A stretch of DNA of 64,000 bases from Caldicellulosiruptor acetigenus (GCF_026914305.1 NZ_CP113866.1:1739501-1803500), one strand, 5' to 3'; shown: positions 1 to 8,755, counted from the stretch's first letter. Program-made: numbers and translations. Notes: generated by a model from the letters alone, not told the origin.

Positions 1-637
1 CCATATCAGACACAACATCATTTTCTGCACCTGCCACAAGAGCTCCGCATACACACGATGCTTGAATCAATCTTGAAGTTTTCCTCAAGTGCATCTCAAA
101 CAAAAGTTCTTCACTTTTAATATCCTGTCCAGAATTTGTTATATCAATAACCTGACCGCCTATCATACCTTCAACGCCAGATGCCCAGAAAAGGTATTTT
201 GCTGCTTTTACTAAATTTTTTTCACAACCACAGCGCAATATCCATTCCATACAAACTTCTGCTGCCAAATTTAAGAGCGCATCACCCGCCAAAATGGCTA
301 TCGCTTCGCCAAACACAACATGATTTGTAGGTTTCCCCCTGCGCAGAACATCATTGTCCATTGCCGGCAAGTCGTCGTGAATGAGAGAATAAGTGTGAAT
401 AAGCTCTATCGCAGATGCTATATCCAAAATCTTTTGGTCTACTTCCTGGTCCTTTGAAAGCATTTGATATGAAAGCAAACACAGCAAAGGTCTGAGCCTT
501 TTTCCCCCTGCAAAAACGCTGTATCGCATAGCCTGATATATTATTTCTGGGGACCTTTCTGCTAAAATTTTTTCTAAATGCTCTTCTACTTTTTTCTGTG
601 AAAGGTTTATATACTCCTCTAATTTCCTGCTTATCAT
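1..637 (-). CDS. ispA: Polyprenyl (farnesyl/geranylgeranyl) diphosphate synthase, 3' end beyond window
   Basis: Trans-isoprenyl diphosphate synthase that condenses isopentenyl diphosphate with allylic diphosphates for quinone and carrier-lipid synthesis in the cytoplasm. The visible 212 codons contain the first aspartate-rich motif (HDDLPAMDNDD) and the GKRLRP stretch near residues 45-50 that binds isopentenyl diphosphate. The second Asp-rich motif lies beyond the left edge. The ATG at 635-637 overlaps the TGA of xseB (ATGA), so translation is coupled. The nusB-xseA-xseB-ispA order is standard in Firmicutes. Product chain length cannot be read from this part. Confidence 0.9.
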   Translation of the reverse strand, partial: MISRKLEEYINLSQKKVEEHLEKILAERSPEIIYQAMRYSVFAGGKRLRPLLCLLSYQMLSKDQEVDQKILDIASAIELIHTYSLIHDDLPAMDNDVLRRGKPTNHVVFGEAIAILAGDALLNLAAEVCMEWILRCGCEKNLVKAAKYLFWASGVEGMIGGQVIDITNSGQDIKSEELLFEMHLRKTSRLIQASCVCGALVAGAENDVVSDM

Positions 638-894
638 TCCTTCTGCCCTAAGCCTCCATAAATATCATCGGTAATGTCATCTTGAATGTATTCTCCATTT
701 AGTTTTTCAATTAACACTACTCTCTTTTCCACGCTGCGGAGTATATCATTGCAAACCTTTGTAAGCCTAATTCCCTCTTCGTAAAGCTTTATAGCCTCTT
801 CAAGAGAAAGATTGCCATCTTCCAAGTTCTTTACAATCTCTTCTAATCTTTTCATCGCATCTTCAAATTTTATATCTTTTTGCAGTTCACACAT
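634..894 (-). CDS. xseB: Exodeoxyribonuclease VII small subunit
   Basis: Small subunit of exonuclease VII, which degrades single-stranded DNA to oligonucleotides; several small subunits bind each XseA. The 86-aa product has the family pattern (FEDAMKRLEEIVKNLEDG, then LEEAIKLYEEG) and is predicted as a helical hairpin. I chose the ATG at 892-894 rather than the GTG three bases upstream because AGGAG then sits about 9 nt away. The start overlaps the 3' end of xseA and the stop overlaps the ispA start, so the three genes are coupled. Confidence 0.93.
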   Translation of the reverse strand: MCELQKDIKFEDAMKRLEEIVKNLEDGNLSLEEAIKLYEEGIRLTKVCNDILRSVEKRVVLIEKLNGEYIQDDITDDIYGGLGQKE

Positions 895-2251
895 CACTTT
901 CAGCTCCTTCTTGCTTGAAAAACACCTTAGATTTTATTATACCATCTGAAAGCTGAGTAACTATCTCATCTCCATTATTTACCTGCGAAATGGTGGTCAA
1001 AATCTTAGAATTATGTAATGTTATAGAATATCCCCTCTTTAAAACATTCAGGGGATTTAGGGCAATTAACTTTTCCAGATTGACCTTATATGCAAACTCT
1101 TTTTGCTGAAAAATCTTCTTGAAAGCTTCCCCAAGCCTTCTGCTACAATTATCAAAATTTGTTCTCGCAACCGAAAGCCTTGATTCAGGATTCCTATCCG
1201 CCAATCTCTTCTCAAAATTCTTTAAATTCCTATGAGATTCATGAAGCTTTTTATTGATTGCAAAAGAAAGTTTGTGAGAATACAAATCAATATCCTGTGC
1301 ACGTTTTGCGATGGTATTCGCAGGCGAATTTTGGTATAATTTATATTGAAGTATTCCTACTTTCTCTTTGACCATATTTAATATCTTTTCCATCGCACTT
1401 TTCATTCTCTTTTGATATTCATTTAGCTTCTCCAGTGCCTGGTTCTGAAAACTTACCACTATTTCGCCTGCATTGGTGGGAGTTATAGCCCTCATGTCCG
1501 CAACAAAGTCACTCAAAACATAGTCCCTCTCATGCCCTACCGCCGATATAACAGGAATTTTAGATTCAAATATCTTTCTAACAACCATCTCACTGTTGAA
1601 CGCCATTAAATCTTCAAATGCGCCGCCACCACGTCCAACAATAATAACCTCGACAGGCTCTGCTGTGTTGAAATATTCTATCCCCTCGCAAATCTCATAT
1701 GGAGCGTTTTGTCCCTGAACTGAACAGCTGTAAATATATACCTGAATGTTTTCAAACCGGGTGTAAATTGTATTAAGAATGTCCCTGACTGCCGCACCAT
1801 TTTTTGAGGTCACTATTCCTACTTTTTTGGGATAGCGCGGTATTTCTTTTTTGTATTTTGAATCAAAGAGTCCTTCCTGTCTTAGCTTTTCTTCAAGCTG
1901 CTTTAATTTTACAAACAGCTCTCCAAGTCCTATATCAGTGATTTCGCTTACCTTTAGCTCAATTATCCCTTCTTTTTCATAAAAAATGACATTGCCCTTT
2001 ACGAGTACTTTAGAACCATGCTTTATCTCTACACTTTTGTCAAACCAAAAAAATACGCATTTTATCTTTGCATCATATTCTAAATCCTTCAGCTCAAAAT
2101 AAAGATGCTCGCCTGAAACTGAAGGTTTTATAACTTCACCTTTTAGGTATATGTTCTTCAAAAGCACATCCATTTCAACTTTCTTTTTTAAATAGCTTGT
2201 AAGCTCATAAACGCTCCATTCTTTCTTGGAGACTATATTGTTTATCATCAT
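887..2251 (-). CDS. xseA: Exodeoxyribonuclease VII large subunit
   Basis: Catalytic subunit of exonuclease VII, acting in DNA repair and single-strand degradation. The 454-aa product has an N-terminal OB fold (about residues 12-110), the catalytic domain with GIVTSKNGAAVRDI and the VGRGGGAFEDL motif, then a long coiled-coil region (about 260-390) that holds XseB. Its length is normal for the family. Two ATG codons in a row (2251 and 2248) overlap the nusB stop; either could be used. Confidence 0.95.
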   Translation of the reverse strand: MMINNIVSKKEWSVYELTSYLKKKVEMDVLLKNIYLKGEVIKPSVSGEHLYFELKDLEYDAKIKCVFFWFDKSVEIKHGSKVLVKGNVIFYEKEGIIELKVSEITDIGLGELFVKLKQLEEKLRQEGLFDSKYKKEIPRYPKKVGIVTSKNGAAVRDILNTIYTRFENIQVYIYSCSVQGQNAPYEICEGIEYFNTAEPVEVIIVGRGGGAFEDLMAFNSEMVVRKIFESKIPVISAVGHERDYVLSDFVADMRAITPTNAGEIVVSFQNQALEKLNEYQKRMKSAMEKILNMVKEKVGILQYKLYQNSPANTIAKRAQDIDLYSHKLSFAINKKLHESHRNLKNFEKRLADRNPESRLSVARTNFDNCSRRLGEAFKKIFQQKEFAYKVNLEKLIALNPLNVLKRGYSITLHNSKILTTISQVNNGDEIVTQLSDGIIKSKVFFKQEGAESDV

Positions 2252-2685
2252 GATTTCTGGCCTCTTTTCACCTCATTTGCAGCAATCCTGCCAAGTATGC
2301 CATTTACAAAGCTTGGTGCCTTTTCTATCCCAAATATGCTTGCCATGTCAACAGCCTCGTCAATTGCAACAGACACAGGAACATCTTCTTCAAACAAAAG
2401 CTCATACACAGCTATCCTCATAAGTTCAAGCTCAACCATGGGAAGCCTGCTAAGTGGCCAGTCTTTTGAGTACTTTTCAATAAGATTATCTATTCTCTGC
2501 TGGTTTTGAATAACCCCTTTTAATAATCTTTCAAGATACTTCTCATCTATGTCTTTGAAATCTTCATCTTGATTTAATTCTCTAAACTTTTTGTAAAATT
2601 CCATTATGTCTTGTTGCCCATCTTCAAATCTGTAGGCATACAAAATCTTCATACTGAGTTCTCTTGTCTTCCTTCTTCTGTGCAT
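2248..2685 (-). CDS. nusB: Transcription antitermination factor NusB
   Basis: NusB binds boxA RNA together with ribosomal protein S10 and suppresses termination in rRNA operons. The 145-aa all-helical product starts with the arginine-rich HRRRKTREL segment and has the conserved WPLSRLPMVELELMRIAVYEL core and the VAIDEAVDMASIFG helix. The ribosome binding site is poor: a GGGG run lies about 16 nt upstream. It leads directly into xseA with a 4-base overlap. Confidence 0.94.
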   Translation of the reverse strand: MHRRRKTRELSMKILYAYRFEDGQQDIMEFYKKFRELNQDEDFKDIDEKYLERLLKGVIQNQQRIDNLIEKYSKDWPLSRLPMVELELMRIAVYELLFEEDVPVSVAIDEAVDMASIFGIEKAPSFVNGILGRIAANEVKRGQKS

Positions 2686-2709
2686 TTTATTTCATTTTCA
2701 ACCCCTTTT

Positions 2710-2919
2710 TTACCATGGTAAGTGTTTGTCTAAAAACTCAATTAGTTTTTTCTTTTCAAAATATCGTCCGCCTATAAATATTCCAACCGCTATGCAAACG
2801 AATATAAACAGTGTTTTAAAAAAACCAAAAATTAGAACAAATATAGCAAATACAAGACCAATCAGCCCGCCTATTACTTCTCCTATGTGTTTTATTAAAA
2901 ACTCTTTCAACAAATCCAT
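2710..2919 (-). CDS. DUF2273 small membrane protein of the Asp23/AmaP module
   Basis: A 69-aa protein with one or two hydrophobic segments (about residues 12-52, glycine-rich at IGEVIGGLIGLVFAIF) and a short charged tail. Proteins of this size and pattern (DUF2273) usually sit beside Asp23 and AmaP genes in Firmicutes, as here. The likely role is support of the membrane-bound Asp23 layer, but no biochemical function is known to me. A good ribosome binding site precedes the ATG, 10 nt after the amaP stop. Confidence 0.8.
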   Translation of the reverse strand: MDLLKEFLIKHIGEVIGGLIGLVFAIFVLIFGFFKTLFIFVCIAVGIFIGGRYFEKKKLIEFLDKHLPW

Positions 2920-2929
2920 TTTAACACCC

Positions 2930-3469
2930 CTACCTCAAATGAGTGATAGGTACTTGCGGGGCAACTATGTCTTTGACATGAAAGTTAATGGCCTTCACTG
3001 GAATGCCTATCGCCACTTCCACATGACTCTTTATAGCATTTTGAACCTCTTTTGTCAACTCAGGCACATTGACATCGTTTGTGACAATAGCATCAATGTA
3101 ATATATAACGCCACTTTCGTCAAACTCTATCTCAATCGAGGCATCTTTTATTCCCTTTATATCCTTTACTGCATTGTACCCTGCCGACTCAAATGTTTTT
3201 GGTGATATTAAAAGATTTCCAAACTCGTTTGTGTGAATTATCCCAAGTCTTGCTTTTTTCTTTTTAACACCAATAAACATGACCGAAAAGCCCATTATTA
3301 TCAGAAGTAGCGGTATGATGGCATATATGGGTGTGTTCATATAATTATATACCGCAGCCTGGATTGTATCTACGTCAAAGATGTTGAGTGGAAGCAAAAT
3401 AGCAATTACTGAAAGAAAAATTACAATTAATGTAAAAATGGTCAAAAGTATTCTCTCACCGATTTTCAT
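2930..3469 (-). CDS. amaP: Alkaline shock response membrane anchor protein AmaP
   Basis: AmaP-type protein that anchors Asp23 at the cell membrane. The 179-aa product has two membrane segments (about 8-30 and 43-66) followed by a cytoplasmic Asp23-like fold containing the IEIEFDESGVIYYID region. GAGGAGG lies just before the ATG. It is separated from asp23 by a very strong hairpin (see 3496-3528), which may set the Asp23:AmaP ratio. Confidence 0.85.
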   Translation of the reverse strand: MKIGERILLTIFTLIVIFLSVIAILLPLNIFDVDTIQAAVYNYMNTPIYAIIPLLLIIMGFSVMFIGVKKKKARLGIIHTNEFGNLLISPKTFESAGYNAVKDIKGIKDASIEIEFDESGVIYYIDAIVTNDVNVPELTKEVQNAIKSHVEVAIGIPVKAINFHVKDIVAPQVPITHLR

Positions 3470-3495
3470 TTGAATCTTTCCTCCTCACAAAAATG

Positions 3496-3528
3496 AGAGT
3501 AAATCTCTGCTGCCCAGAGATTTACTCT
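3496..3528 (-). terminator. Strong hairpin with short U run between asp23 and amaP
   Basis: A perfect 14-bp stem (3496-3509 with 3515-3528) closes a 5-nt loop. Transcribed leftward it is followed by five U residues (3489-3493), and the amaP ribosome binding site comes next. The asp23 stop codon lies inside the stem. No promoter is visible between it and amaP, so this looks like a partial terminator or an RNA-processing/stability hairpin. Confidence 0.7.
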
Positions 3529-3908
3529 GCCACCTCTTCTTTTTGCTCTTCTTTTTCAAACTTTATTCCCTGAACATGTATGTTGACTTCAACAACTTTC
3601 AAGCCTGTCATACTCTCAACAGCACTCTTTACTCTCTCCTGAATCTCCCATGCGACCTCTGGAATTCTGACACCATACTCTACAGTTATGTAGATGTCAA
3701 TTGCCGCTTCCTTTTCTCCTACCTGAACTTTTACACCTTTTGCCAAGTTCTTTTTACCTAGAGCTTCTGTAATATTGCCTGTCCAAGACCCAACCATTGA
3801 TGCAACGCCTTTTACTTCAGAGGCTGCAACAGCTGCAATTATAGCCACAACTTCTTCAGCAATCTTTACAACCCCACCCATTGTTTCACCAATAGTGTTT
3901 TCTGACAT
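3522..3908 (-). CDS. Asp23/Gls24 family envelope stress response protein
   Basis: A 128-aa Asp23/Gls24 family protein, an abundant membrane-associated factor linked to envelope homeostasis in Firmicutes. The family pattern is clear: GVVKIAEEVVAIIAAVAASEVKGV near the start and VEYGVRIPEVAWEIQERVKSAVE later. The ATG at 3906-3908 is chosen because GAGGAGG lies about 9 nt upstream; the longer reading (a TTG within the ribosome binding site) is not credible. It is the first gene of its own unit, with a promoter at 3958-3987. Confidence 0.88.
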   Translation of the reverse strand: MSENTIGETMGGVVKIAEEVVAIIAAVAASEVKGVASMVGSWTGNITEALGKKNLAKGVKVQVGEKEAAIDIYITVEYGVRIPEVAWEIQERVKSAVESMTGLKVVEVNIHVQGIKFEKEEQKEEVAE

Positions 3909-3957
3909 ATTAAAATACCTCCTCAATCTTTAAAAAGAATTTTCATTCTATGTTTAT

Positions 3958-3987
3958 ATTATACCCTATACTTTTTTGTTTTAACAA
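3958..3987 (-). promoter_or_regulatory. SigA-type promoter for asp23-amaP
   Basis: TATAAT (-10, 3958-3963) and TTGTTA (-35, 3982-3987) are spaced by 18 bases on the minus strand, about 50 bases before the asp23 start. It separates the Asp23 module from the spoIIIA operon upstream. Confidence 0.65.
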
Positions 3988-3993
3988 CATCAG

Positions 3994-4530
3994 TTAATTT
4001 AAGTTTTTACTTTGAGACACTCTTATCTTGCTAAAATCTACTTTGAACACGTTCATTATCACATTCTGAATCTGAATTAGCTCTTTCTTTTCAAGTTTCT
4101 TTTGTACCACAACATATATTGTATTATCTGTATAAAACACTGCACACTCTCCCAAACCTTTGGAACTTAGAACATTTTCGCATGTCATTTCCTTGTTGCT
4201 AATATCGATAATTTGGGCTATCTTATCATCAATCTTTTTCTGAACATTTGCATCATCTTGGCTATTTAAAAGAGACTTTAAAAGGTTTATCTCTTTAGAA
4301 CGTTCTATTTCTCTTTTTAGCTTCATTTCATCAATTGTACCTTCTTCAGCATTGCTTTCATTTTTGTGTACAGTCGGGTTACTTACTTCAATTACAGAAG
4401 GGTTTATCTTCTTTTTACTCCCAAGCTCCACTCTTGAATTTATAATTCCTGCTACTATAAGCAAAACGACAAGTGATATTATCATCAGCTGTCTTTTGCT
4501 GTAGACTTTTATAAATATTTTCTTGTTCAC
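3994..4530 (-). CDS. spoIIIAH: Stage III sporulation protein AH
   Basis: SpoIIIAH is the mother-cell part of the SpoIIIAH-SpoIIQ channel linking mother cell and forespore. The 178-aa product has an N-terminal membrane anchor (about 13-30) and a C-terminal YscJ/FliF-like ring-building domain (KIDDKIAQIIDIS..., GLGECAVFYTDNTIYVVV). The GTG start at 4528-4530 overlaps the TGA of spoIIIAG, with GGAGG about 10 nt upstream. It is the last gene of the operon. Confidence 0.9.
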   Translation of the reverse strand: MNKKIFIKVYSKRQLMIISLVVLLIVAGIINSRVELGSKKKINPSVIEVSNPTVHKNESNAEEGTIDEMKLKREIERSKEINLLKSLLNSQDDANVQKKIDDKIAQIIDISNKEMTCENVLSSKGLGECAVFYTDNTIYVVVQKKLEKKELIQIQNVIMNVFKVDFSKIRVSQSKNLN

Positions 4531-5081
4531 TTAACAAACACCTCCACTTTATCAGGAGTTATACCAAGCACAGTTGATGCAGCCTTAACAAGGCCTATAT
4601 ATACCTTCTTATCCCTTGCTCCTTTGGAGACTATAGCCACTCCTCTGACTTTTGGGTATATTTTCTTTACCACAAAAGGTTTTGATTCACCTTGCTGTTG
4701 CAACACCACCACTTTGCAATCTATCTCTTCTTCAGAAATGGTTGTATTCTGGTTTTGTTTTTCATTTCGCCTGTTCTCTCTTTTTTCTGTGGCAAGCACA
4801 TACTCATAGCAGTCGTCAAAAGTTATCATCACTGAAACATCTCTTGTTGGGTCTATTTCTTTTAATATACCCTCAAGTTTTTTCTCAATTAGCTGTTCAT
4901 ACTGCTGCCCATCCTCTTGAATTTCTTGTTGTTTTATAGTAGCACTTGTTTGTTTTGAAGATATAGAAAAGTTTGCAGAAACTACAAGAAGAAATATTCC
5001 ACATACTCCCAAAAAGATAATCAAATCTTTGTTTTTCATAACATTTTCAAGCAAATTTTTTATCCTTCTCAAATCAGCCAT
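4527..5081 (-). CDS. spoIIIAG: Stage III sporulation protein AG
   Basis: SpoIIIAG forms a large ring in the outer forespore membrane as part of the feeding-tube complex. The 184-aa product has one membrane segment (about 19-38), a linker rich in Gln/Glu, and the ring domain, including KLEGILKEIDPTRDVSVMITF and the conserved VRGVAIVSKGA segment. The length is near normal. It overlaps spoIIIAH by 4 bases and follows spoIIIAF after a short gap. Confidence 0.92.
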   Translation of the reverse strand: MADLRRIKNLLENVMKNKDLIIFLGVCGIFLLVVSANFSISSKQTSATIKQQEIQEDGQQYEQLIEKKLEGILKEIDPTRDVSVMITFDDCYEYVLATEKRENRRNEKQNQNTTISEEEIDCKVVVLQQQGESKPFVVKKIYPKVRGVAIVSKGARDKKVYIGLVKAASTVLGITPDKVEVFVK

Positions 5082-5087
5082 TTTTCT

Positions 5088-5582
5088 TCACCTCAGCTTT
5101 TGGAAATAGATTTTATCCTTGCGCACATGATATTTGTTTGAAATTGTTTCAACCACCTTACCATCATACTCACCTTCAATTTTTATCTCATAAACCTTTC
5201 CAAAATCAGGTGAATCCATATTTTCATAGATGTGCATTTCAACAATCTGTATCTTTTTCCCACATATATCTCTTACATTATCCTCAATTTCATCTTTCAA
5301 TTTGCTTTTATACTCTTGTACAAGAGCTTGTCTGTAGATGTCTTGAGAGTAAATTCCCTGCTGGTTGAATTCACTCTCTATCCTCTGAAGGCTTTTCTGA
5401 AATTCAAACTTTAAAAAATCAGAGTTTTCGACAATGGGCGCTATTAATACCATGCTTACTGTCAGTCCTAAAAAAACATTTATGTATTTTCTGTAACTTT
5501 CATTTACTAAATTTTCAATTAAAATTGCAATTATTACTATATAAAATAGAGAGAGGGCAATCTCGTTGAGAATCTCCTGCAT
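5088..5582 (-). CDS. spoIIIAF: Stage III sporulation protein AF
   Basis: Membrane component of the spoIIIA complex. The start is the ATG at 5580-5582 (MQEILNEIA), preceded by GGAAGGTGAG and lying 4 bases after the spoIIIAE stop; a longer in-frame reading inside spoIIIAE lacks a ribosome binding site. The 164-aa product has two N-terminal membrane segments (about 10-28 and 35-54) and a soluble C-terminal domain ending in NKYHVRKDKIYFQKLR. Confidence 0.9.
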   Translation of the reverse strand: MQEILNEIALSLFYIVIIAILIENLVNESYRKYINVFLGLTVSMVLIAPIVENSDFLKFEFQKSLQRIESEFNQQGIYSQDIYRQALVQEYKSKLKDEIEDNVRDICGKKIQIVEMHIYENMDSPDFGKVYEIKIEGEYDGKVVETISNKYHVRKDKIYFQKLR

Positions 5583-5586
5583 ACTC

Positions 5587-6696
5587 TCACCTTCCAACCT
5601 GAAGCAAAAAGAGGGATGAGGAAAACGCAACAACAAACATACACAAAGCTGCAAATGCTATTGCAAAGATTAAAATAAGCACATCTGCATAATCATCTAA
5701 AAACTGGGCAAGCTTTGCATCCCCAATCAAACCCACAAAAATGGCTGCTACTCTGAAAACAACAAATACAGCTAAAATCTTTAAAAGCGAAATTCCAATA
5801 CCAACAAGCAAAACAATTAGCCCAATCAAACCCAGAGAATTTTTTACTATAGCAAGGCTTGTGGCGAGAGTGTCCGCAGCATCAGATAATATTTTCCCTA
5901 CAAACGGCACAAAGTTACCAACACTGTATTTAATTGATTTTGTAATTAAGCTATCCACTGTAACATTTGCAACACCTTCGACAGACACAATAGCAACAAA
6001 CACAACAATCCCAATCACTATACACCACATCAACGCAGTTTTACAGAAACCCAGAACCCTTCTCAATCCCAATCTGCCACTATCAATATTCGATAAAATA
6101 CTGATAAGTATGTAAGTGTATGCAAAGGGTGAGATGATGTTTTTCAAAAATTCAGATGAAAAAACAATGGCAAACATTATCTTCGGACTCATTGCTGCTG
6201 CATACGTTGGATATCCCATAGAAGCTATCAGAGAAACAAAAAGAGGAAAAAATACTTCAGCAAAATTGCACGCATTTTGAACTGTCTGCTGGGCATCTAA
6301 AAGAACATCTTTTAAATTTTGAAGTACAATCAAAACCTCTGTGAAGAAAAAAGCCAAAAACGTTACATTTGCAATTGATTGGTTCTTAAGACCTGTTTGA
6401 ACGCTTGCAATGAGTATATATAATAGGGTTATAATAAGTATCAAACTTATTTGACGAAAAGTAGAAAAAACCTGTCCCATTATTTTTTCCTTCAAAACGT
6501 TTACCATATCCAGCTTTGTTCTTTTTTGTTCTACAATGTTTTCCAGATAACTCCTTATATCTTTTTCAGTGTAATCATTTAAAATTTGTTTCGTTTTTTT
6601 GATGTATTCTTGTGAAATCTGGGATGCTTGGCAACATTCAAGTGCTACTATGAAAAATACAAGTATACACACTGAAACTAAACTCTTTTGTCTCAT
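5587..6696 (-). CDS. spoIIIAE: Stage III sporulation protein AE
   Basis: Polytopic membrane protein of the mother-cell SpoIIIA complex. The 369-aa product starts with a signal-like segment (VSVCILVFFIVALECCQA) and has about seven further membrane helices. Conserved stretches include MGYPTYAAAMSP and the region around SIKYSVGNFVPFVGKILSDA. Length matches the family. It lies between spoIIIAD and spoIIIAF with short gaps. Confidence 0.93.
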   Translation of the reverse strand: MRQKSLVSVCILVFFIVALECCQASQISQEYIKKTKQILNDYTEKDIRSYLENIVEQKRTKLDMVNVLKEKIMGQVFSTFRQISLILIITLLYILIASVQTGLKNQSIANVTFLAFFFTEVLIVLQNLKDVLLDAQQTVQNACNFAEVFFPLFVSLIASMGYPTYAAAMSPKIMFAIVFSSEFLKNIISPFAYTYILISILSNIDSGRLGLRRVLGFCKTALMWCIVIGIVVFVAIVSVEGVANVTVDSLITKSIKYSVGNFVPFVGKILSDAADTLATSLAIVKNSLGLIGLIVLLVGIGISLLKILAVFVVFRVAAIFVGLIGDAKLAQFLDDYADVLILIFAIAFAALCMFVVAFSSSLFLLQVGR

Positions 6697-6708
6697 TATT
6701 CATTCCTC

Positions 6709-7095
6709 TTATCTTAAAAATTTGGTAATTAAATCAAATAGGCTCATTATTAAAGGAAGTGATAAAAACAAGATTATAACTTTTGCTGCAAATTCTACTT
6801 TTTCAGCAATTGCATTTTCACCACTGTCTTTACATACACTTGCTGTATACTCTGAGATTAGTGCAATACCAGTCATTTTTACCAGCGTCTTTACATAGCC
6901 GCTTGCAAATGACACTCTGTTTCCCATCTCAACAATCTTTTCCACAACATACACAAGTTTATCAATCACCATCAAAAAAATGAGTATCCCAACCATAACC
7001 GCCACAGCAAGTCCAACTTCTTTTTGAGTTCTTTTCAATAAACTTACAACAAAAACTGAAATAATACCCAGCGCAATGATATTCAATATTTCCAT
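6709..7095 (-). CDS. spoIIIAD: Stage III sporulation protein AD
   Basis: Small membrane protein (128 aa, about four hydrophobic segments) of the SpoIIIA complex. Typical family stretches are KRTQKEVGLAVAVMVGILIF and KMTGIALISEYTASVCKD followed by GENAIAEKVEFAAKVIILFL. It resembles a longer relative of SpoIIIAC, its upstream neighbour; both belong to the same family. The start is the ATG in TTAAAAAATGG with GAGGGA upstream. Confidence 0.93.
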   Translation of the reverse strand: MEILNIIALGIISVFVVSLLKRTQKEVGLAVAVMVGILIFLMVIDKLVYVVEKIVEMGNRVSFASGYVKTLVKMTGIALISEYTASVCKDSGENAIAEKVEFAAKVIILFLSLPLIMSLFDLITKFLR

Positions 7096-7115
7096 TTTTT
7101 AAGTCCCTCAGCATC

Positions 7116-7319
7116 TCAGTAGAGATTGAAAACTGATTTAACAGTATCAAAAAACCTTCTTATGAGGTCAATTATGAGAAAAAGTACAATTATAACTCCT
7201 ACAAGGGTTGTCATCATCGCAAGTTCTTCCTTTTCAGCTTTTATAAGCACCTGATTTACAAGGTACAGGATGATACCTATTACTGCTATCTTGAAAATCA
7301 AATCTATTCCATTCATCAA
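7116..7319 (-). CDS. spoIIIAC: Stage III sporulation protein AC
   Basis: A 67-aa two-helix membrane protein of the SpoIIIA complex. It shows the family pattern IDLIFKIAVIGIILYLVNQVLIKAEKEE and ends FDTVKSVFNLY. It is preceded by spoIIIAB and followed by spoIIIAD, the standard order. Confidence 0.93.
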   Translation of the reverse strand: MMNGIDLIFKIAVIGIILYLVNQVLIKAEKEELAMMTTLVGVIIVLFLIIDLIRRFFDTVKSVFNLY

Positions 7320-7338
7320 TTCCTACACCTCAACCCAT

Positions 7339-7824
7339 TTATAGAAGTAATATACAGATAGACACTCCACAAAAAATCCCAAGCACTGCAAACATCTTTC
7401 TATTTTTTTTGTACTTGAGTTTGTAAACATCGTAGTATTCTCTAAGTTCTCTGATTCCTTCATCCAAAACCTTTTCTATCTCGCTTATAGAATAAAAAGC
7501 TATGACATTAAAAAGGCTAACAAGAAGGCTATGAAGTTCTCTATCGAGTTGATAAACATTTTTAACATCACTTTGATTTTTCCCTATGGACAAAAAGTAG
7601 TATTCAATTACTTGATTAAACTTACTTTCCTCTTTGAGCTTAAAATTTTCCAAAATCTCGGCAAACGTCAGACGTGCTGCAATTACATTTGCTTTTGTAT
7701 ATGTAAAAAATACTATCATATGGTTTACAATCTTTACCTGCTGCCACAGCTTCAAGGTTTGATAGTACCCAATCATGCAAGACGAAAAAATAATTAAAAC
7801 TGAACCAATTATCTTAACCACCAT
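7339..7824 (-). CDS. spoIIIAB: Stage III sporulation protein AB
   Basis: A 161-aa protein with an N-terminal membrane segment (VVKIIGSVLIIFSSCMIGYY), a soluble middle domain distantly like type II/IV secretion F-type proteins, and a C-terminal membrane segment. The ATG at 7822-7824 overlaps the end of spoIIIAA and has GTGAAGGG at good distance; a longer reading has no ribosome binding site. It probably works with the SpoIIIAA ATPase in the mother cell membrane. Confidence 0.9.
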   Translation of the reverse strand: MVVKIIGSVLIIFSSCMIGYYQTLKLWQQVKIVNHMIVFFTYTKANVIAARLTFAEILENFKLKEESKFNQVIEYYFLSIGKNQSDVKNVYQLDRELHSLLVSLFNVIAFYSISEIEKVLDEGIRELREYYDVYKLKYKKNRKMFAVLGIFCGVSICILLL

Positions 7825-8755
7825 TTTTCCCTTCACCCAGCGACAGTATTTTTTCAATGGTCCCGGGACCGTTTCTGGAACTTAAAACAATCACCTTTTC
7901 AAACACGCCCTGATTGATTATCTTTCTTGAAAACTCTCTCATATAGATGTCTTTTACCGATTCTGCGTGCATTGTAGCAATTATTTTCACACCCATCTTT
8001 GATGCTTCACAAACTGCCAAATAATCAGAAGGCGACCCAAGCTCATCCATCGCAATTATCTGAGGATTTAAACTTCTCACAGCCATTAAAATCCCTCTTA
8101 GCTTATCCACTCCGTCTAACACAAAGGTTCTGATACCAATCTCTCTTCTGTCATTATCTACCGCGCAAATCTCAGACCTTTCATCAATTACCACCACTCT
8201 AAATCCTCTTACTGCCAAAATTCCTTCACCAGAGCTTAAGATTCTTATGATGTTCCTGAGAAGTGTAGTTTTCCCACAGCCAGGCGGGGAGATTATGAGA
8301 GTGTTATAGATACTATCAAGATTTTCTTTCACTATATTTTTTAAGATTTTTTCGGGTTCTATTCTAACTGCTTTAGACACTCTTATATTAAGCCCACTGA
8401 TTGAACTGACAAAACCCTGTTTGTTTCCATTTTCAAAGGTGAATTTTCCAGCAACTCCAATTCTGTGCCCACCATCAACTGTAAAATATCCCTGGAGTAT
8501 GTTTTTTTCGTATGTAAACAGAGAGTTGTTTGTCAGCCTGCTTATACATTTGTTTAAAATCTCTTTTGTAATTATCAAACTGTCAAAGACATATTCCCTT
8601 TTACCAATGACAATTAGTGGACAGTTCAAGTTTATTTTTATCTCACAAATTTCATAAAGGCGTTTTTCAAAGGCCATTCTGATTGTATAAACAATCTCAG
8701 CAGGAAGTTTGTCAAGGAGTTTTTCAACTTCTGTATTTACACTTAAAGCTGCCAT
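7814..8755 (-). CDS. spoIIIAA: Stage III sporulation protein AA, secretion-type ATPase
   Basis: Cytoplasmic ATPase of the SpoIIIA complex, related to type II/IV secretion ATPases. The 313-aa product has a Walker A motif (SPPGCGKTTLLRNI, about 155-168), a VVIDERSEI segment, and a Walker B-like IIAMDELG. It is the first gene of the eight-gene operon. Upstream DNA (8756-8820) is AT-rich; a SigE promoter is expected there, but I could not fix a convincing match. Confidence 0.93.
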   Translation of the reverse strand: MAALSVNTEVEKLLDKLPAEIVYTIRMAFEKRLYEICEIKINLNCPLIVIGKREYVFDSLIITKEILNKCISRLTNNSLFTYEKNILQGYFTVDGGHRIGVAGKFTFENGNKQGFVSSISGLNIRVSKAVRIEPEKILKNIVKENLDSIYNTLIISPPGCGKTTLLRNIIRILSSGEGILAVRGFRVVVIDERSEICAVDNDRREIGIRTFVLDGVDKLRGILMAVRSLNPQIIAMDELGSPSDYLAVCEASKMGVKIIATMHAESVKDIYMREFSRKIINQGVFEKVIVLSSRNGPGTIEKILSLGEGKNGG

